Shown piece by piece: positions 1 to 9,746 of a stretch of 62,238 bases of DNA. The translations under genes were made by a program, and so were the position numbers. The stretch is from Actinomycetota bacterium (GTDB taxonomy: Bacteria > Actinomycetota > Actinomycetes > Actinomycetales > Microbacteriaceae): assembly GCA_018268455.1 (NCBI GenBank), contig JAFDWM010000294.1:1-62238 (forward strand), read 5' to 3'. A model generated the notes under the pieces. That model ran no database searches. It was not told where the DNA came from and saw only the letters and a list, made by a program, of their open reading frames with translations. Within the stretch, counting starts at the first letter, position 1. Every line of letters starts with the position of its first letter.

Positions 1-18
1 GCGGCGGTGAGCAGGGAT

Positions 19-38
19 CCGCGGACACCGGTCCGCGG
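19..38. other. Hairpin, 8-bp stem, at left edge
   Basis: CCGCGGAC (19-26) and GTCCGCGG (31-38) form a perfect 8-bp inverted repeat with a 4-nt loop. It lies about 130 bp past the metI stop and has no clear T-run on either strand, so it may end the met operon or belong to a gene left of the window. Confidence 0.4.
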
Positions 39-104
39 GACGTTCGTGGTCTGTGTTTCTGTCATGCCCCCAATGCTCGCGACCCTGCGAAGACGCGGAC
101 CTGT

Positions 105-124
105 CGTTGCAGGCCCGTGCAACG
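105..124. terminator. Hairpin downstream of metI
   Basis: CGTTGCA (105-111) and TGCAACG (118-124) make a 7-bp stem with a 6-nt loop, about 40 bp after the metI stop in the direction of transcription. A T-tract is lacking, so it is only a candidate terminator of metQNI. Nothing else coding is seen in 1-165. Confidence 0.4.
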
Positions 125-165
125 CGGCGCTAACGTTCGGTGCCACTCCGGGCATCAAAGGTTTG

Positions 166-825
166 TCAGCGGCGCATGATGCGACGGGCGAGCCAGGTGC
201 CGAAGGTCTGCAGCAGGTGCACGAACACGACGATCAGCACGATCGCCGCCCACATCACGATCGGCTCGAACTGGCGGAAGCCGTAGACCAGGGCGAACGC
301 GCCGAGCCCGCCGCCGCCCACGGCGCCGGCCATCGCGGTCATGTCGATGAGGGCGACCACGACGAACGTGTAACCGAGGATGAGCGGGCCGAGCGCCTCG
401 GGGATCGCAACCGTGAAGAGGATCCGCCATGGTCCCGCTCCCATCGAGCGCGCCGCCTCGATCACGCCGGGCGAGACCGACACCAGGTGCTGCTCGACGA
501 TGCGGCCGATCGCGAACGACGCCGCGATGCCGATGGCGAACGCACCCGCGTTGATGCCGATGCCGGTGCCGATCACCAGACGCGTGAACGGCTGCAGCAC
601 GGCGATGAAGATCACGAACGGGATCGGCCGGAAGAAGTTCACGAGCAGCGAGATCACGCCGCTCACGATCCGGTTCGGCCACAGCCCGCCCGGACGGGTG
701 ACGTACAGTCCGACGCCGATGATCGTGCCGAGCACGCCTGCCATGAGCAGCGCGATCGTCGTCATGTACAGGGTCTCGCCGGCGGCCTTCCAGAAATCCG
801 GCAGCAGTTCGAGGAACCGATCCAT
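166..825 (-). CDS. metI: Methionine ABC transporter permease MetI
   Basis: Membrane subunit of the D/L-methionine importer; it pairs with the ATPase MetN and receives methionine from lipoprotein MetQ. The 219-residue length fits MetI, and there are about five hydrophobic segments. The permease coupling loop (EAARSMGAGPWRILF, about residues 123-137) is the EAA motif that docks on MetN. The ATG overlaps the metN stop by one base (TGATG), so translation is coupled. Gene order metQ-metN-metI is kept on the minus strand. Substrate is inferred from the three-gene set; the fold is clear. Confidence 0.93.
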   Translation of the reverse strand: MDRFLELLPDFWKAAGETLYMTTIALLMAGVLGTIIGVGLYVTRPGGLWPNRIVSGVISLLVNFFRPIPFVIFIAVLQPFTRLVIGTGIGINAGAFAIGIAASFAIGRIVEQHLVSVSPGVIEAARSMGAGPWRILFTVAIPEALGPLILGYTFVVVALIDMTAMAGAVGGGGLGAFALVYGFRQFEPIVMWAAIVLIVVFVHLLQTFGTWLARRIMRR

Positions 826-1886
826 CAGGCCACCTCCCCCGTCGTGGAGCCGGTATCGGATCCGATCTCGGTCACTGTCGCGTGCACCCGGATCTTTGCG
901 AGCGCGGCATCGATCGCCGCCTCGTCGCCGCGGATCGCGAGCGTCAGGTGCCCGAAGGCGCGCCCGCGGATGTCGTTGATCCCGCCGTACACCAGCTCAT
1001 ACGCGAGCCCGGCAGCGGCGAGATCCAGGAAGACCTGCGCCTGCGAGGAGTCGCCGTCGCGGAACGAGAAAGTCACCAGCCGACCGGTGTGGCGGGCGCG
1101 CAGCGACGCCTGCTCTGCCGGGGTGGGCACGCCCTTGATGACCGTGCCGACGAAGCGCTGCGACGCCGGGTTCTGCGGATTCGAGAACACCTCGAACACA
1201 TCGCCCTGCTCGATCACCCGGCCGTTCTCCATCACGGCGACCCGGGTCGCCAGGGTCTGGATCACGTCCATCTCATGCGTGATGACGACGATCGTGACGC
1301 CCTGCTCCCGATTCACCCGGGCGAGCAGCTCGAGCACCTCATGCGTGGTCTGCGGATCCAGCGCGCTGGTGGCCTCGTCGGCGAGCAGGATCGCGGGCCG
1401 GGTGGCGAGCGCACGGGCGATGCCCACGCGCTGCTTCTGCCCGCCGGAGAGCTGCTCGGGGAACGCCTTCGCCTTGTCCGCGAGCCCGACGAAGGCGAGC
1501 AGCTCGGCCACCCGCTCCTCGATGTCGGCCTTCGCCCAGCCGGCGAGCTTGAGCGGGTAGGCGACGTTCGCCTTCACGGTCTTGGCGGAGAAGAGGTTGA
1601 ACTGCTGGAAGATCATGCCGATGCCGCCGCGCACCCGGCGCAGCTCGCGCTCGGAGAGCGTGGTGATGTCGACGCCGTCGACCACCAGCTGACCGCTCGT
1701 GGTGGGCTCGAGCGCGTTGATCAGCCGCACCAGGGTCGACTTGCCGGCGCCCGAATACCCGATGATGCCGAACACGTCACCCCGGTCGATGTCGAGGGAC
1801 ACAACATCGACGGCGACGACGGCAGCGCCACCGCGTGCGGCGGCGGGGTACGACTTGGTCACGCCCTGCAGGCTGACGATCGGCAT
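825..1886 (-). CDS. metN: Methionine ABC transporter ATP-binding protein MetN
   Basis: ATPase of the methionine importer, 353 residues. Walker A is GYSGAGKST at about 43-51, followed by the LSGGQKQR signature and Walker B ending in LLADEATSALD. Residues beyond about 265 look like the C-terminal NIL (ACT-like) domain through which methionine inhibits the transporter in this family. The start at 1886 was chosen over a longer frame opening at 1940 because a GGAGAA ribosome site lies just upstream and the protein then begins MPIVSLQGV, as is usual. The stop overlaps the metI start. Confidence 0.94.
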   Translation of the reverse strand: MPIVSLQGVTKSYPAAARGGAAVVAVDVVSLDIDRGDVFGIIGYSGAGKSTLVRLINALEPTTSGQLVVDGVDITTLSERELRRVRGGIGMIFQQFNLFSAKTVKANVAYPLKLAGWAKADIEERVAELLAFVGLADKAKAFPEQLSGGQKQRVGIARALATRPAILLADEATSALDPQTTHEVLELLARVNREQGVTIVVITHEMDVIQTLATRVAVMENGRVIEQGDVFEVFSNPQNPASQRFVGTVIKGVPTPAEQASLRARHTGRLVTFSFRDGDSSQAQVFLDLAAAGLAYELVYGGINDIRGRAFGHLTLAIRGDEAAIDAALAKIRVHATVTEIGSDTGSTTGEVA

Positions 1887-1966
1887 GGGTTCTCCGGTGT
1901 GGTTGCGATGACACGGGAATCGGGCGGCGCGAACACGCACCGCCCGATTCTCTCGTATATCCGGGC

Positions 1967-2872
1967 TCAGCCCTTGTGGTTCTTGACGTCGCCCTCGACC
2001 TTGGTGAGGGTCTTCTGCAGGTCGGCGGCGTCGGTCGTCAGCGGCACACCGGTGTTGCCCGAAGCCTCGGCAAGGCCCTTCTGCGTCGCCTCATCCGTCT
2101 GGAAGATCTGGACGAGCTTCTTGTAGGTCGCGTTGTCCTTGTCCTTCGCACGCGCCACGAAGACGTTCACGTACGGCAGCGCGTTGGGATCCTTCGGGTC
2201 GTCCTGCGCGATCGCATCCTTGAACGTGAGACCGGCGTCCTTGACGAAGTCGTTGTTGAGGATCGCGGCGGCCACATCCGGCAGAGAGGTCGGGATCAGC
2301 GCCGCCTCCAGCGCCGTCACCTTGACCTTGGACTTCGCGGTGTCGACATCGGCGAGGTCGGAGAAGATCGTGCCGCCGCTCTTCAGCGAGATCAGACCAG
2401 CCGACTGCAGCACGAGCAGGCCGCGCGCCTGGTTGGACGCGTCGTCGGGAACCGCGACGGTCTCACCGGCGGGGATCTCCTTCACGCTCTTGTACTTCTT
2501 CGAGTACAGGCCCAGCGGGTAGATCGCGGTGGCGCCGATCGGCTGCAGGTCCTTGCCCGCCTTCACGTTGTACTGCGCGAGGTAGACGATGTGCTGGAAC
2601 TGGTTCAGGTCGAGCTCGCCCTCGGAGAGGGTCGGGTTGGGCTGCTCGTAGGATCCGAAGTCGACGATCTCGACGCTGATCCCTTCCTTCTTGGCGGCGG
2701 CGACGAACGCCGGCCACTGTGGGTCGCTCTTGCCGACGACGCCGATCTTCACCGTCTTGCCGGAGTCGGCGGTCGGGTCGGATCCGGCGGCGGACGAGCA
2801 GCCGACGAGGGAGAAGACGAGCGCGGCGGCCGCGGTGGCGGCGGCGAGCGCGGTGGTGAGCTTGCGGGACAT
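1967..2872 (-). CDS. metQ: Methionine-binding lipoprotein MetQ
   Basis: Extracytoplasmic solute-binding protein of the methionine importer (NlpA/MetQ family), 301 residues. A lipoprotein signal peptide ends in the lipobox LVGC with the acylated Cys at residue 25. The mature part starts with the typical VKIGVVG strand and holds the family segments around LDLNQFQHIVYL and LPYVNVFVAR. The start at 2872 gives a normal signal peptide and has AGAGGAA upstream; a longer frame to 2998 would add a non-signal N-terminus. It is the first gene of metQNI and lies 80 bp before metN. Confidence 0.94.
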   Translation of the reverse strand: MSRKLTTALAAATAAAALVFSLVGCSSAAGSDPTADSGKTVKIGVVGKSDPQWPAFVAAAKKEGISVEIVDFGSYEQPNPTLSEGELDLNQFQHIVYLAQYNVKAGKDLQPIGATAIYPLGLYSKKYKSVKEIPAGETVAVPDDASNQARGLLVLQSAGLISLKSGGTIFSDLADVDTAKSKVKVTALEAALIPTSLPDVAAAILNNDFVKDAGLTFKDAIAQDDPKDPNALPYVNVFVARAKDKDNATYKKLVQIFQTDEATQKGLAEASGNTGVPLTTDAADLQKTLTKVEGDVKNHKG

Positions 2873-2912
2873 GGCTGTGCGAGTTCCTCTCTTGGGGGAC
2901 TCCACCACGCTA

Positions 2913-2935
2913 CGAGTGACACCGAGTCTCACTCG
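2913..2935 (-). promoter_or_regulatory. Inverted repeat upstream of metQ
   Basis: CGAGTGA (2913-2919) and TCACTCG (2929-2935) form a perfect 7-bp inverted repeat around 9 bases, about 40 bp before the metQ start. It could be an operator for a methionine/sulfur regulator or an RNA hairpin. I see no SAM-riboswitch sequence here. Confidence 0.35.
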
Positions 2936-3001
2936 AATCACACCGTCACACGGCGTCACAGCGCCGGAGCCGGGCGTCGCCGTCGGCTCCGACCTCATCG
3001 A

Positions 3002-4813
3002 TCAGTCGAGGTCCTCGAGCCCCTGCAGACGGAGCTGCTCGAGGTCGAGACGGGCGGAGATCCGTCGCACCACGAGGTCGTCCACCGTGCCCGAGCGGCG
3101 CAGCCCCAGCAGCACCTCGCGCTTGCGATCCAGCAGCGCCAGCTTCAGGCGCATGAACTCGTCGTGGCGCACCAGCGGCGAGCGCTGCATGAGGTCGACG
3201 TCCTCGGACGTCGCGATCATCTGCAGCGTCGCCCCCTCGATGAGCGTGCGACGCGGAGCGGATCCGCCCTGCCCCGATTGCTCGATCGATCCGCCGCCGA
3301 TGCCGTCTGCCCCGATGCCGTCGGAGCCGCCCGCCTCCTCTTCCGGCTGGGTCCCCGCGGCGAGCGGATCGGGCTGGCCGAGCATCTCGTCGAGCGCCTT
3401 GACCTCGGCGTCCACGAGAGCCTGCTCCCGGGCGAGGATGCGCGCGTTCGTGTACTCGAGCATCTGGTAGCCCTCGAAGCGGATCCGGTCGCGCACCTCG
3501 TCGCTGATCTCGTGGCGCACGGCGAGGTCGTCCAGTGCCGCCAGCGCGGCACCGGAGATGCTGCGCTCGGCCAGCTCGTACTCCTCGATCTCGCCCTGAT
3601 CGGCGGGAATCCGCGCCCAGCGCACGATCGCCGGCAGCAGGGTGCCCTGCACGAGCAGGCTCAGCAGGATGACACCGGCCGTCACGAACACGATCTCATC
3701 GCGTCCGTCCATCACTCCCCCGGCGACCGCACCGGCGGGCACCGACAGCGCGATCGCGAGCGACACCGCCCCGCGCATGCCCGCGAATGTGCTCAGCACG
3801 CGCGAGCGCGCCCTGACGCCACGCGGCGGACGTGGACCGGTGCGCTGATAGAACGGCACGCTGAGCAGCTGGAACAGGTAGCGCACGACCAGCAGCGCGG
3901 CCCACACGGCGAGGGTCACGAGCACCAGCCGCCCGATCGCGCCGGCCGAGATCTGGTGCACGACGTACTGCACCTCGAGGCCGATCAGCACGAACAGCGC
4001 CCCGTTGAGCAGGAACACGCCGAACGGCCACGCCGACTCCGCCTGCCGGCGCGACGGCGCCGTCGTCACCGTCGGCGAGATGTACGCGATGATCACGCCG
4101 GCCACCACCACGGCGAGGACGCCGGACGCGGTGATGAGCTCCGCGAGCAGGAACGCGACGAACGGGACCAGGAGCAGGGTCGTGTTGATGACGATCGTCG
4201 AGGTGACCACGCGCAGCAGCAGGAAGGCGAGGGCTGCGACGGCCACGCCGGCCGCGATCCCGCCGAGGTAGGAGACGACGACCGACCAGGTGACGCTCAG
4301 CGGCGTGACGTGCCCGCCGACGGCGAGCGCGACCGCGATCGCGTACAGCACGAGCGCGGTGCCGTCGTTGGTGAGGCTCTCGGCCTTGAGCTTCATGAAC
4401 ATGCGCCGAGGGAGCAGCCGGCCGAGCGCCGCGACGGCCGTGGCGTCGGGCGGGGCGACGGCTGCGCCCAGGATCAGCGCGGTCTCCCAGGGCAGCCCGA
4501 ACAGCATCCCGATCCCCGCGACGGCGAACGCGGACGCGACGACGAGCAGCGTGCTCATCGGCAGGATGTAGCGGAAGTCGCGGCGGATCGCGCGCAGCGA
4601 CGTGGTCAGGCTCTCCCAGAACAGCATGACGGGCAGGAAGAGCAGCAGCACGGTCTCCGGTGGCAGCTGGATCTCGCGCAGTGCCGGCACGAAGCCGAGT
4701 GCGAGCCCCAGGATGACGAGCACCAGCGGCAGCGCCATGCGCATCCTCGGCGCGAGCAGGGCACCGACGAGGATCGTCAGTCCCAGCAGGACGGTGACCT
4801 CGAGTCCTTCCAT
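3002..4813 (-). CDS. CPA1-family monovalent cation:proton antiporter
   Basis: Inner-membrane Na+(or K+)/H+ exchanger of 603 residues with about 12 hydrophobic segments in the first 410. Two CPA1 hallmarks are visible: the ion-binding stretch AESLTNDGTALVLY (contains the ND pair) and FAGMRGAVSLAIAL. The last 200 residues are hydrophilic and cytoplasmic, with helices rich in Glu/Arg and a Gly/Ser linker (about 495-530). The start at 4813 was preferred over 4885 because AGAGGAGA lies 6 nt upstream and the protein then opens directly into the first membrane helix. The transported ion is not evident. Confidence 0.9.
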   Translation of the reverse strand: MEGLEVTVLLGLTILVGALLAPRMRMALPLVLVILGLALGFVPALREIQLPPETVLLLFLPVMLFWESLTTSLRAIRRDFRYILPMSTLLVVASAFAVAGIGMLFGLPWETALILGAAVAPPDATAVAALGRLLPRRMFMKLKAESLTNDGTALVLYAIAVALAVGGHVTPLSVTWSVVVSYLGGIAAGVAVAALAFLLLRVVTSTIVINTTLLLVPFVAFLLAELITASGVLAVVVAGVIIAYISPTVTTAPSRRQAESAWPFGVFLLNGALFVLIGLEVQYVVHQISAGAIGRLVLVTLAVWAALLVVRYLFQLLSVPFYQRTGPRPPRGVRARSRVLSTFAGMRGAVSLAIALSVPAGAVAGGVMDGRDEIVFVTAGVILLSLLVQGTLLPAIVRWARIPADQGEIEEYELAERSISGAALAALDDLAVRHEISDEVRDRIRFEGYQMLEYTNARILAREQALVDAEVKALDEMLGQPDPLAAGTQPEEEAGGSDGIGADGIGGGSIEQSGQGGSAPRRTLIEGATLQMIATSEDVDLMQRSPLVRHDEFMRLKLALLDRKREVLLGLRRSGTVDDLVVRRISARLDLEQLRLQGLEDLD

Positions 4814-4944
4814 GTGCTGTCTCCTCTCACCGGGCCGTGAACTGCGGGCGCCGTCCGCTGAGGGCACAGCGTCGCACGCCTCCACGGTATTCCCGCGTGG
4901 CGCCCGGCGACAGGGACTGCGCGTTCAGCGAACGACGGACCCGG

Positions 4945-6780
4945 TCAGCCCAGCTGTTCGGTGAGCTCGAACCAGCGCAGCTCGAGCTCGTCCACCTCGC
5001 CCTGCTGCTCCTGGATCGCCTTCATCTTCTCACCGAGGCCCGCGTAGTCGGACTGGTCATGGTCGGCGAGGGCGTGCTTTGCCCTGTCGATCTGCTCGCC
5101 GAGCTTCTGCATGCGGCGCTCGAGTGCCGCGAGCTCCTTCTCCGCGGCACGGCGGTCGGCGCCGGCGAGCGCGGGCTCCGCCGAAGCGGCGGGCGCGGAT
5201 CCGGCCCGGCTCGGCGCCGCGGCCGCCGACTGCTCCAGGGCGCGCAGCCGCAGGTACTCGTCGACGCCACCGGGCAGATGGCGCAGACGCCCTGCGCCGT
5301 CGGATCCGGGCAGGATCGCGTACTGCTGATCCGTCACCCGCTCCAGGAAGTAGCGGTCATGGCTCACCACGAGCAGGGTCCCCGGCCAGGAGTCGAGGAG
5401 ATCCTCGATCGCGGCGAGCATGTCGGTGTCCATGTCGTTGGTCGGCTCGTCCAGGATCAGCACGTTGGGCTGATCCAGCAGCACGAGCAGCAGCTGCAGC
5501 CGGCGCTGCTGCCCGCCGGACAGATCCTTCACCGGCGTGGACAGCTGCGCGGAGGAGAACCCGAGGCGCTCCAGCAGCTGGCCGGGGGTCAGCTCGGCCG
5601 CCTTGGAGCCGGTGCCGAAGGAGTACGTCGTGCGCAGGCGTCCGATCACGACACGCACCGGCTCGTCCCAGACGTCCTGCAGCTCGTCCAGGCGCTGGGT
5701 GAGCGTGCGCACCTGCACGGTCTTGCCGTGCTTGACCCGGCCGCTCGTCGGCGCGACCGTGCCCGACACGAGCCCGAGCAGGGTGGACTTTCCGGCCCCG
5801 TTGATGCCGAGGATCCCGGTGCGCTCGCCCGGCGCGATGCGCCATTCGACATCGCGGAGCACGTCGCGCTGCGGCGCCGTGCCGGTCGCGGGGAACGTCA
5901 CTCCCGCGTCGATCAGGTCGACGACGTCCTTGCCCAGGCGCGACACGGCGAGCGACTGCAGCGCGATGCGGTCGCGGATCTCCGGGACGTCCGCGATGAG
6001 CGCGTTCGCCGCGTCGATGCGGAACTTCGGCTTGGCGGTGCGCGCCGGTGCACCCCGGCGCAGCCAGGCGAGTTCCTTGCGCGCGAGATTCTGGCGCTTC
6101 GCCTCGGTCGCCGCCGCCATCCGGTCGCGCTCGACGCGCTGCAGGATGTAGGCCGCGTAGCCGCCCTCGAACGGCTCGACGATGCGGTCGTGCACCTCCC
6201 AGGTCTCGGTGCACACCTCGTCGAGGAACCAGCGGTCGTGCGTGACCACGAGCAGTGCGCCCTGGTTCGCCGGCCAGCGCCGCTTCAGATGCTCGGCGAG
6301 CCAGCCGATGGCCTCGACGTCCAGGTGGTTGGTGGGCTCGTCGAGCGCGATCACGTCCCAGTCCCCGACGAGCAGCTTCGCGAGCGCCACGCGGCGGCGC
6401 TGGCCGCCGGACAGATCGCCGATCGGCGCATCCCAGCCGAGGTCGCTGACGAGTCCGTCGATGACGTCGCGGATGCGCGGGTCGCCCGCCCACTCGTGCT
6501 CCGGAGCATCGCCGACGATCGCCCCGCCCACGGTGAGCGCGTCGTCGAGGACGTCGGCCTGGTCGAGAACGCCGATCGTCGTGCCGCCGCGCATCGTCAC
6601 CCGGCCGCGGTCGGGTTCCAGCCGTCCGGCGAGCATCGCGAGCAGGCTCGACTTGCCGTCGCCGTTGCGGCCGACGATGCCGATCCGGTCGCCCTCCTCG
6701 ATGCCGAGGGTGACGGAGTCGAAGACGACGCGGGTGGGGAACTCGAGGTGTAGCCCTTCGGCCCCGAGAAGATGTGCCAT
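4945..6780 (-). CDS. ABC-F family ATPase (Uup-like)
   Basis: Soluble protein of 611 residues with two ABC domains and no membrane part, the layout of ABC-F proteins that act on ribosomes or translation. Domain 1 has GRNGDGKSS, LSGGQRRR and DEPTNHLD; domain 2 has GINGAGKST, LSGGQQRR and DEPTNDMD. A charged coiled coil fills about residues 535-611, as in Uup, rather than ending at the second ATPase domain. GGGAGA stands 6 nt before the ATG. Whether it gives drug protection or a housekeeping function cannot be told from sequence. Confidence 0.88.
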   Translation of the reverse strand: MAHLLGAEGLHLEFPTRVVFDSVTLGIEEGDRIGIVGRNGDGKSSLLAMLAGRLEPDRGRVTMRGGTTIGVLDQADVLDDALTVGGAIVGDAPEHEWAGDPRIRDVIDGLVSDLGWDAPIGDLSGGQRRRVALAKLLVGDWDVIALDEPTNHLDVEAIGWLAEHLKRRWPANQGALLVVTHDRWFLDEVCTETWEVHDRIVEPFEGGYAAYILQRVERDRMAAATEAKRQNLARKELAWLRRGAPARTAKPKFRIDAANALIADVPEIRDRIALQSLAVSRLGKDVVDLIDAGVTFPATGTAPQRDVLRDVEWRIAPGERTGILGINGAGKSTLLGLVSGTVAPTSGRVKHGKTVQVRTLTQRLDELQDVWDEPVRVVIGRLRTTYSFGTGSKAAELTPGQLLERLGFSSAQLSTPVKDLSGGQQRRLQLLLVLLDQPNVLILDEPTNDMDTDMLAAIEDLLDSWPGTLLVVSHDRYFLERVTDQQYAILPGSDGAGRLRHLPGGVDEYLRLRALEQSAAAAPSRAGSAPAASAEPALAGADRRAAEKELAALERRMQKLGEQIDRAKHALADHDQSDYAGLGEKMKAIQEQQGEVDELELRWFELTEQLG

Positions 6781-6801
6781 GTCGTCTCCCAGGGTAGCTT
6801 T

Positions 6802-6820
6802 CGGCGCGAGCGTCGCGCCG
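6802..6820 (-). terminator. Hairpin between birA and the ABC-F gene
   Basis: CGGCGCGA (6802-6809) and TCGCGCCG (6813-6820) form a perfect 8-bp stem with a 3-nt loop, 24 bp past the birA stop. Next on the minus strand comes the hexamer TACCCT, 10 nt before the ABC-F start, suggesting birA ends here and the ABC-F gene has its own promoter. No U-tract follows. Confidence 0.45.
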
Positions 6821-6843
6821 CCCGGTCCCCGCCGCGGGAGCGC

Positions 6844-7611
6844 TCAGGCGATGCGCAGGTGCACGATGTCGCCCGCGCACACCCGATGCTCGGCGCCCTC
6901 GGCCGAGATGATCAGGCTGCCGTCGGCCGCGAGCCCGGTCGCCGCACCGACGAGATCCGCACCGCCCGGCAGCAGGGCGCGCACGGTGCTGCCGATCGTC
7001 ACACAGCGGGCGGCAACCGCCTCGCGCAGACCGCTCGACGCCGCCGAGCCGTGCTCGGCGAGCCCCGCCACCCAGCCATCGAGCCGCGCAAGATACCCTG
7101 CGACGAGCAGATCGAGGTCGGCCTGGACGCCCTCGACTGCGAACGAGGTCGCCGTCGGAACCGGAAGCTGATCCTCGGTCATCGCCGTGTTGACGCCCGC
7201 CCCGACCACGATCGCGTCGGCACCGACCGCCTCGGCGAGGATGCCGCAGATCTTGCGCTCGCCGACGAGCACGTCGTTCGGCCACTTCACGCCGACCGGG
7301 CGCCCCGGCAGCTGCGCCGCGACCGCGTCCGCCATCGCGAGTCCCGCCGCCAGCGGGATCCAGCCCCGCTCGGCGACCGGCACCTGCGGCACGCGCAGCA
7401 GCACCGACACCGCGATCGCGGATCCGGCCGGTGCCGTCCACACCCGATCCAGGCGGCCGCGCCCGGCGACCTGGTCCTCGGTGAGAAGAGCCGACAGGTG
7501 CGGCCAGCCGGCCTCATCGTCGACATGCGCGCGCAGATCGGCGTTGGTGGATCCGGTCGAGGCGAGCACCTCCAGCCGCGAAGCCGCGGCGGTGCTGTGC
7601 GGGAAGCTCAT
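6844..7611 (-). CDS. birA: Biotin--[acyl-CoA carboxylase] ligase BirA
   Basis: Makes biotinyl-AMP and attaches biotin to the carboxylase carrier lysine, presumably that of the alpha subunit encoded at 14937-16706. The catalytic domain is recognised by STNADL near the N-terminus, the [10 protein letters not shown] loop (a GRGRxxR variant) and [18 protein letters not shown] with the conserved KWPND. At 255 residues it lacks the N-terminal DNA-binding domain of E. coli BirA, so it is a class I ligase and not a repressor. It is divergent from the carboxylase beta subunit, and its ATG lies 6 nt after TAGGGT. Confidence 0.93.
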   Translation of the reverse strand: MSFPHSTAAASRLEVLASTGSTNADLRAHVDDEAGWPHLSALLTEDQVAGRGRLDRVWTAPAGSAIAVSVLLRVPQVPVAERGWIPLAAGLAMADAVAAQLPGRPVGVKWPNDVLVGERKICGILAEAVGADAIVVGAGVNTAMTEDQLPVPTATSFAVEGVQADLDLLVAGYLARLDGWVAGLAEHGSAASSGLREAVAARCVTIGSTVRALLPGGADLVGAATGLAADGSLIISAEGAEHRVCAGDIVHLRIA

Positions 7612-7617
7612 GCGGTC

Positions 7618-7623
7618 ACCCTA
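7618..7623 (-). promoter_or_regulatory. -10 element, leaderless birA
   Basis: TAGGGT on the minus strand ends 6 nt before the birA ATG. This spacing puts the transcription start at or next to the start codon. Confidence 0.55.
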
Positions 7624-7732
7624 TGCCGCCGCCGCGCGCACCCGGCCGGCGGCCGAGCGCGGAGTGCGGGTGCCACAGAGGATCCCGGATCCCGTTGTGG
7701 CTCTCATCCAACTCTCGCCGGGGCCCCGCCGC

Positions 7733-7738
7733 TAATGT
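7733..7738 (+). promoter_or_regulatory. -10 element, leaderless carboxylase beta gene
   Basis: TAATGT is followed by 7 nt and then the GTG start at 7746. No ribosome-binding sequence lies between. Confidence 0.5.
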
Positions 7739-7745
7739 GGGTAGC

Positions 7746-9335
7746 GTGACGGACACGCCTGACCTCTACACCACCGCCGGTAAGATCGCCGACCTCCGCG
7801 CCCGCTACGACGAGGCCGTCGTCGCGGCCGAGGCGAAGGCCAAGGAGAAGCAGCACGCCAAGGGCAAGATGACCGCCCGCGAACGCATCGAGCTGCTGGT
7901 GGATCCCGGCAGCTTCGTCGAGTTCGACGAGTACGTGCGCCACCGCACGACCGCGTTCGGGATGGACAAGAACCGCCCCTACGGCGACTCGGTCGTCACC
8001 GGCGTCGGCACGATCAACGGGCGCACCGTCGCCGTCTACTCGCAGGACTTCACGACCTTCGGCGGCTCGCTCGGCGAGGTCTCCGGCGACAAGATCATCA
8101 AGATCATGGAGTTCGCGCTGCGCAGCGGCGTGCCGATCATCGGCATCCTCGACTCCGGCGGTGCGCGCATCCAGGAGGGTGTGCTCGCGCTCAGCAAGTA
8201 CGGCGAGATCTTCCGGGCGAACACCCGCTCCTCCGGCGTCATCCCGCAGATCTCCATCATCATGGGGCCTGCCGCCGGGGGTGCGGTCTACGGCCCCGCG
8301 CTGACCGACTTCGTGATCATGGTCGACAAGACCAGCCAGATGTTCGTGACCGGCCCCGACGTCATCAAGACCGTCACCGGCGAGGACGTGGGCATGGAGG
8401 AGCTCGGCGGCGCATACACGCACAACACCCGCTCGGGCGTCGCGCACTACCTGGCCGAGGACGAGGACGACGCGATCGACTACGCGCGGACGCTCCTCGG
8501 CTTCCTGCCCGACAACAACATGGCCGAGCTGCCGCAGTACGCGAGCGGCTTCGAGTTCGAGACGACGGACGCGGATCGCACCCTCAACACGATCATCCCC
8601 GACTCCGCGAACCAGCCCTACGACATCCACACCGTCATCGAGCACGTCGTCGACGACGGGGAGTTCCTCGAGGTGCAGCCGCTGTTCGCCCCGAACATCG
8701 TGATCGGCTTCGGCCGCGTGGAGGGCCGCTCGGTCGGCATCATCGCGAACCAGCCGTCGCAGATGGCCGGTACTTTGAACATCGAAGCCGGCGAGAAGGC
8801 CAGTCGTTTCGTGCGCTTCTGCGACGCGTTCTCGATCCCGATCGTCACGCTCGTCGACGTGCCCGGCTACCTGCCAGGCACCGACCAGGAGTGGACCGGC
8901 GTGATCCGCCGCGGCGCCAAGCTCATCTACGCCTACGCGGAGGCCACGGTCCCGCTCGTCACCGTCATCCTGCGCAAGGCGTACGGCGGAGCGTACATCG
9001 TGATGGGCTCCAAGCAGCTCGGCGCCGATGTGAACCTGGCCTGGCCGACCGCCGAGATCGCGGTGATGGGCGGTCAGGGTGCGGTGAACATCCTCTACCG
9101 CGGCGAGATCAAGCGCGCCGAGGACGCCGGCGAGGACGTCGCGGCCGTGCGCACCCGCCTCGCGAACGAGTACACGTACAACGTGACCAGCCCGTTCCTG
9201 GCCGCCGAGCGCGGCGAGATCGACGGTATCATCGAACCGGCGAACACCCGTGTCTCCATCGCGAAGGCGCTGCGGGCGCTGCGCGGCAAGCGTGCAGAGC
9301 TGCCCCCGAAGAAGCACGGGAACATCCCGCTGTGA
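7746..9335 (+). CDS. pccB: Acyl-CoA carboxylase beta subunit (carboxyltransferase, PccB/AccD type)
   Basis: Carboxyltransferase half of a biotin-dependent acetyl-/propionyl-CoA carboxylase; transfers carboxyl from carboxybiotin to acyl-CoA for fatty-acid or methylmalonyl-CoA supply. The 529-residue length and motifs match the family: the crotonase-fold halves contain the oxyanion-type glycines in [11 protein letters not shown] (N half) and in [13 protein letters not shown] (C half). The GTG at 7746 gives [13 protein letters not shown], a usual N-terminus. The stop overlaps the epsilon gene start by 4 nt. Acetyl- versus propionyl-CoA preference cannot be decided from what I can see. Confidence 0.94.
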   Translation: MTDTPDLYTTAGKIADLRARYDEAVVAAEAKAKEKQHAKGKMTARERIELLVDPGSFVEFDEYVRHRTTAFGMDKNRPYGDSVVTGVGTINGRTVAVYSQDFTTFGGSLGEVSGDKIIKIMEFALRSGVPIIGILDSGGARIQEGVLALSKYGEIFRANTRSSGVIPQISIIMGPAAGGAVYGPALTDFVIMVDKTSQMFVTGPDVIKTVTGEDVGMEELGGAYTHNTRSGVAHYLAEDEDDAIDYARTLLGFLPDNNMAELPQYASGFEFETTDADRTLNTIIPDSANQPYDIHTVIEHVVDDGEFLEVQPLFAPNIVIGFGRVEGRSVGIIANQPSQMAGTLNIEAGEKASRFVRFCDAFSIPIVTLVDVPGYLPGTDQEWTGVIRRGAKLIYAYAEATVPLVTVILRKAYGGAYIVMGSKQLGADVNLAWPTAEIAVMGGQGAVNILYRGEIKRAEDAGEDVAAVRTRLANEYTYNVTSPFLAAERGEIDGIIEPANTRVSIAKALRALRGKRAELPPKKHGNIPL

Positions 9336-9556
9336 GCGCCGAGAACGAGGCCCCGGCCGTCGAGATCCAGGTGCTGCGCGGGACCGCGAACGAAGAGGAG
9401 CTGGCCGCTCTGATCGCGGTGCTCTCCGACGCATATCTCGCCGAGGAGGCCGACGCCGTGGCCGTGCAGCGCACCGTCTCGGCATGGGAGCGGACTCAGC
9501 GCGGACTGCGCGCTCCCCTGCGCCGGGACGTGCCGTGGGGGCGATTCCGCGGCTGA
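9332..9556 (+). CDS. accE: Acyl-CoA carboxylase epsilon subunit
   Basis: Small 74-residue protein that in actinobacteria stabilises the alpha-beta carboxylase complex. It shows the family pattern: an acidic N-terminus, [18 protein letters not shown], and a C-terminus with a conserved tryptophan (SAWERT) ending in WGRF. It begins with GTG inside the beta-subunit stop (GTGA overlap), so it is translationally coupled. Its presence argues that the complex is a long-known actinobacterial AccA-AccD-AccE enzyme. The next gene is convergent beyond a strong terminator. Confidence 0.9.
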   Translation: MSAENEAPAVEIQVLRGTANEEELAALIAVLSDAYLAEEADAVAVQRTVSAWERTQRGLRAPLRRDVPWGRFRG

Positions 9557-9746
9557 TCGACGCCGTTCGGGTCGAATCGGTACGAAATCACCCGGTCTTG
9601 TCCCCCAAAGTACCTACAGACATTCGGTTGCACACCCGGAAGACTCTTACTTGCAACGCTTCGCGTTCGACCGGATCTCTGCCACAGGGTAGGCGGACGA
9701 TCTCCGGTCTCTGCAGACGGTTTTCGGGTAATCGTTCTGCAACTGG

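Noticed and set aside
2873-3001. SAM or other methionine riboswitch before metQ
   Set aside because: Only 129 bp, without conserved aptamer blocks; just a 7-bp inverted repeat.
1976-4840. Very long open frame on the plus strand opposite metQ and the antiporter
   Set aside because: It is a mirror of real minus-strand genes in GC-rich DNA: arginine/aspartate/histidine-rich, low complexity, no domains, no ribosome site.
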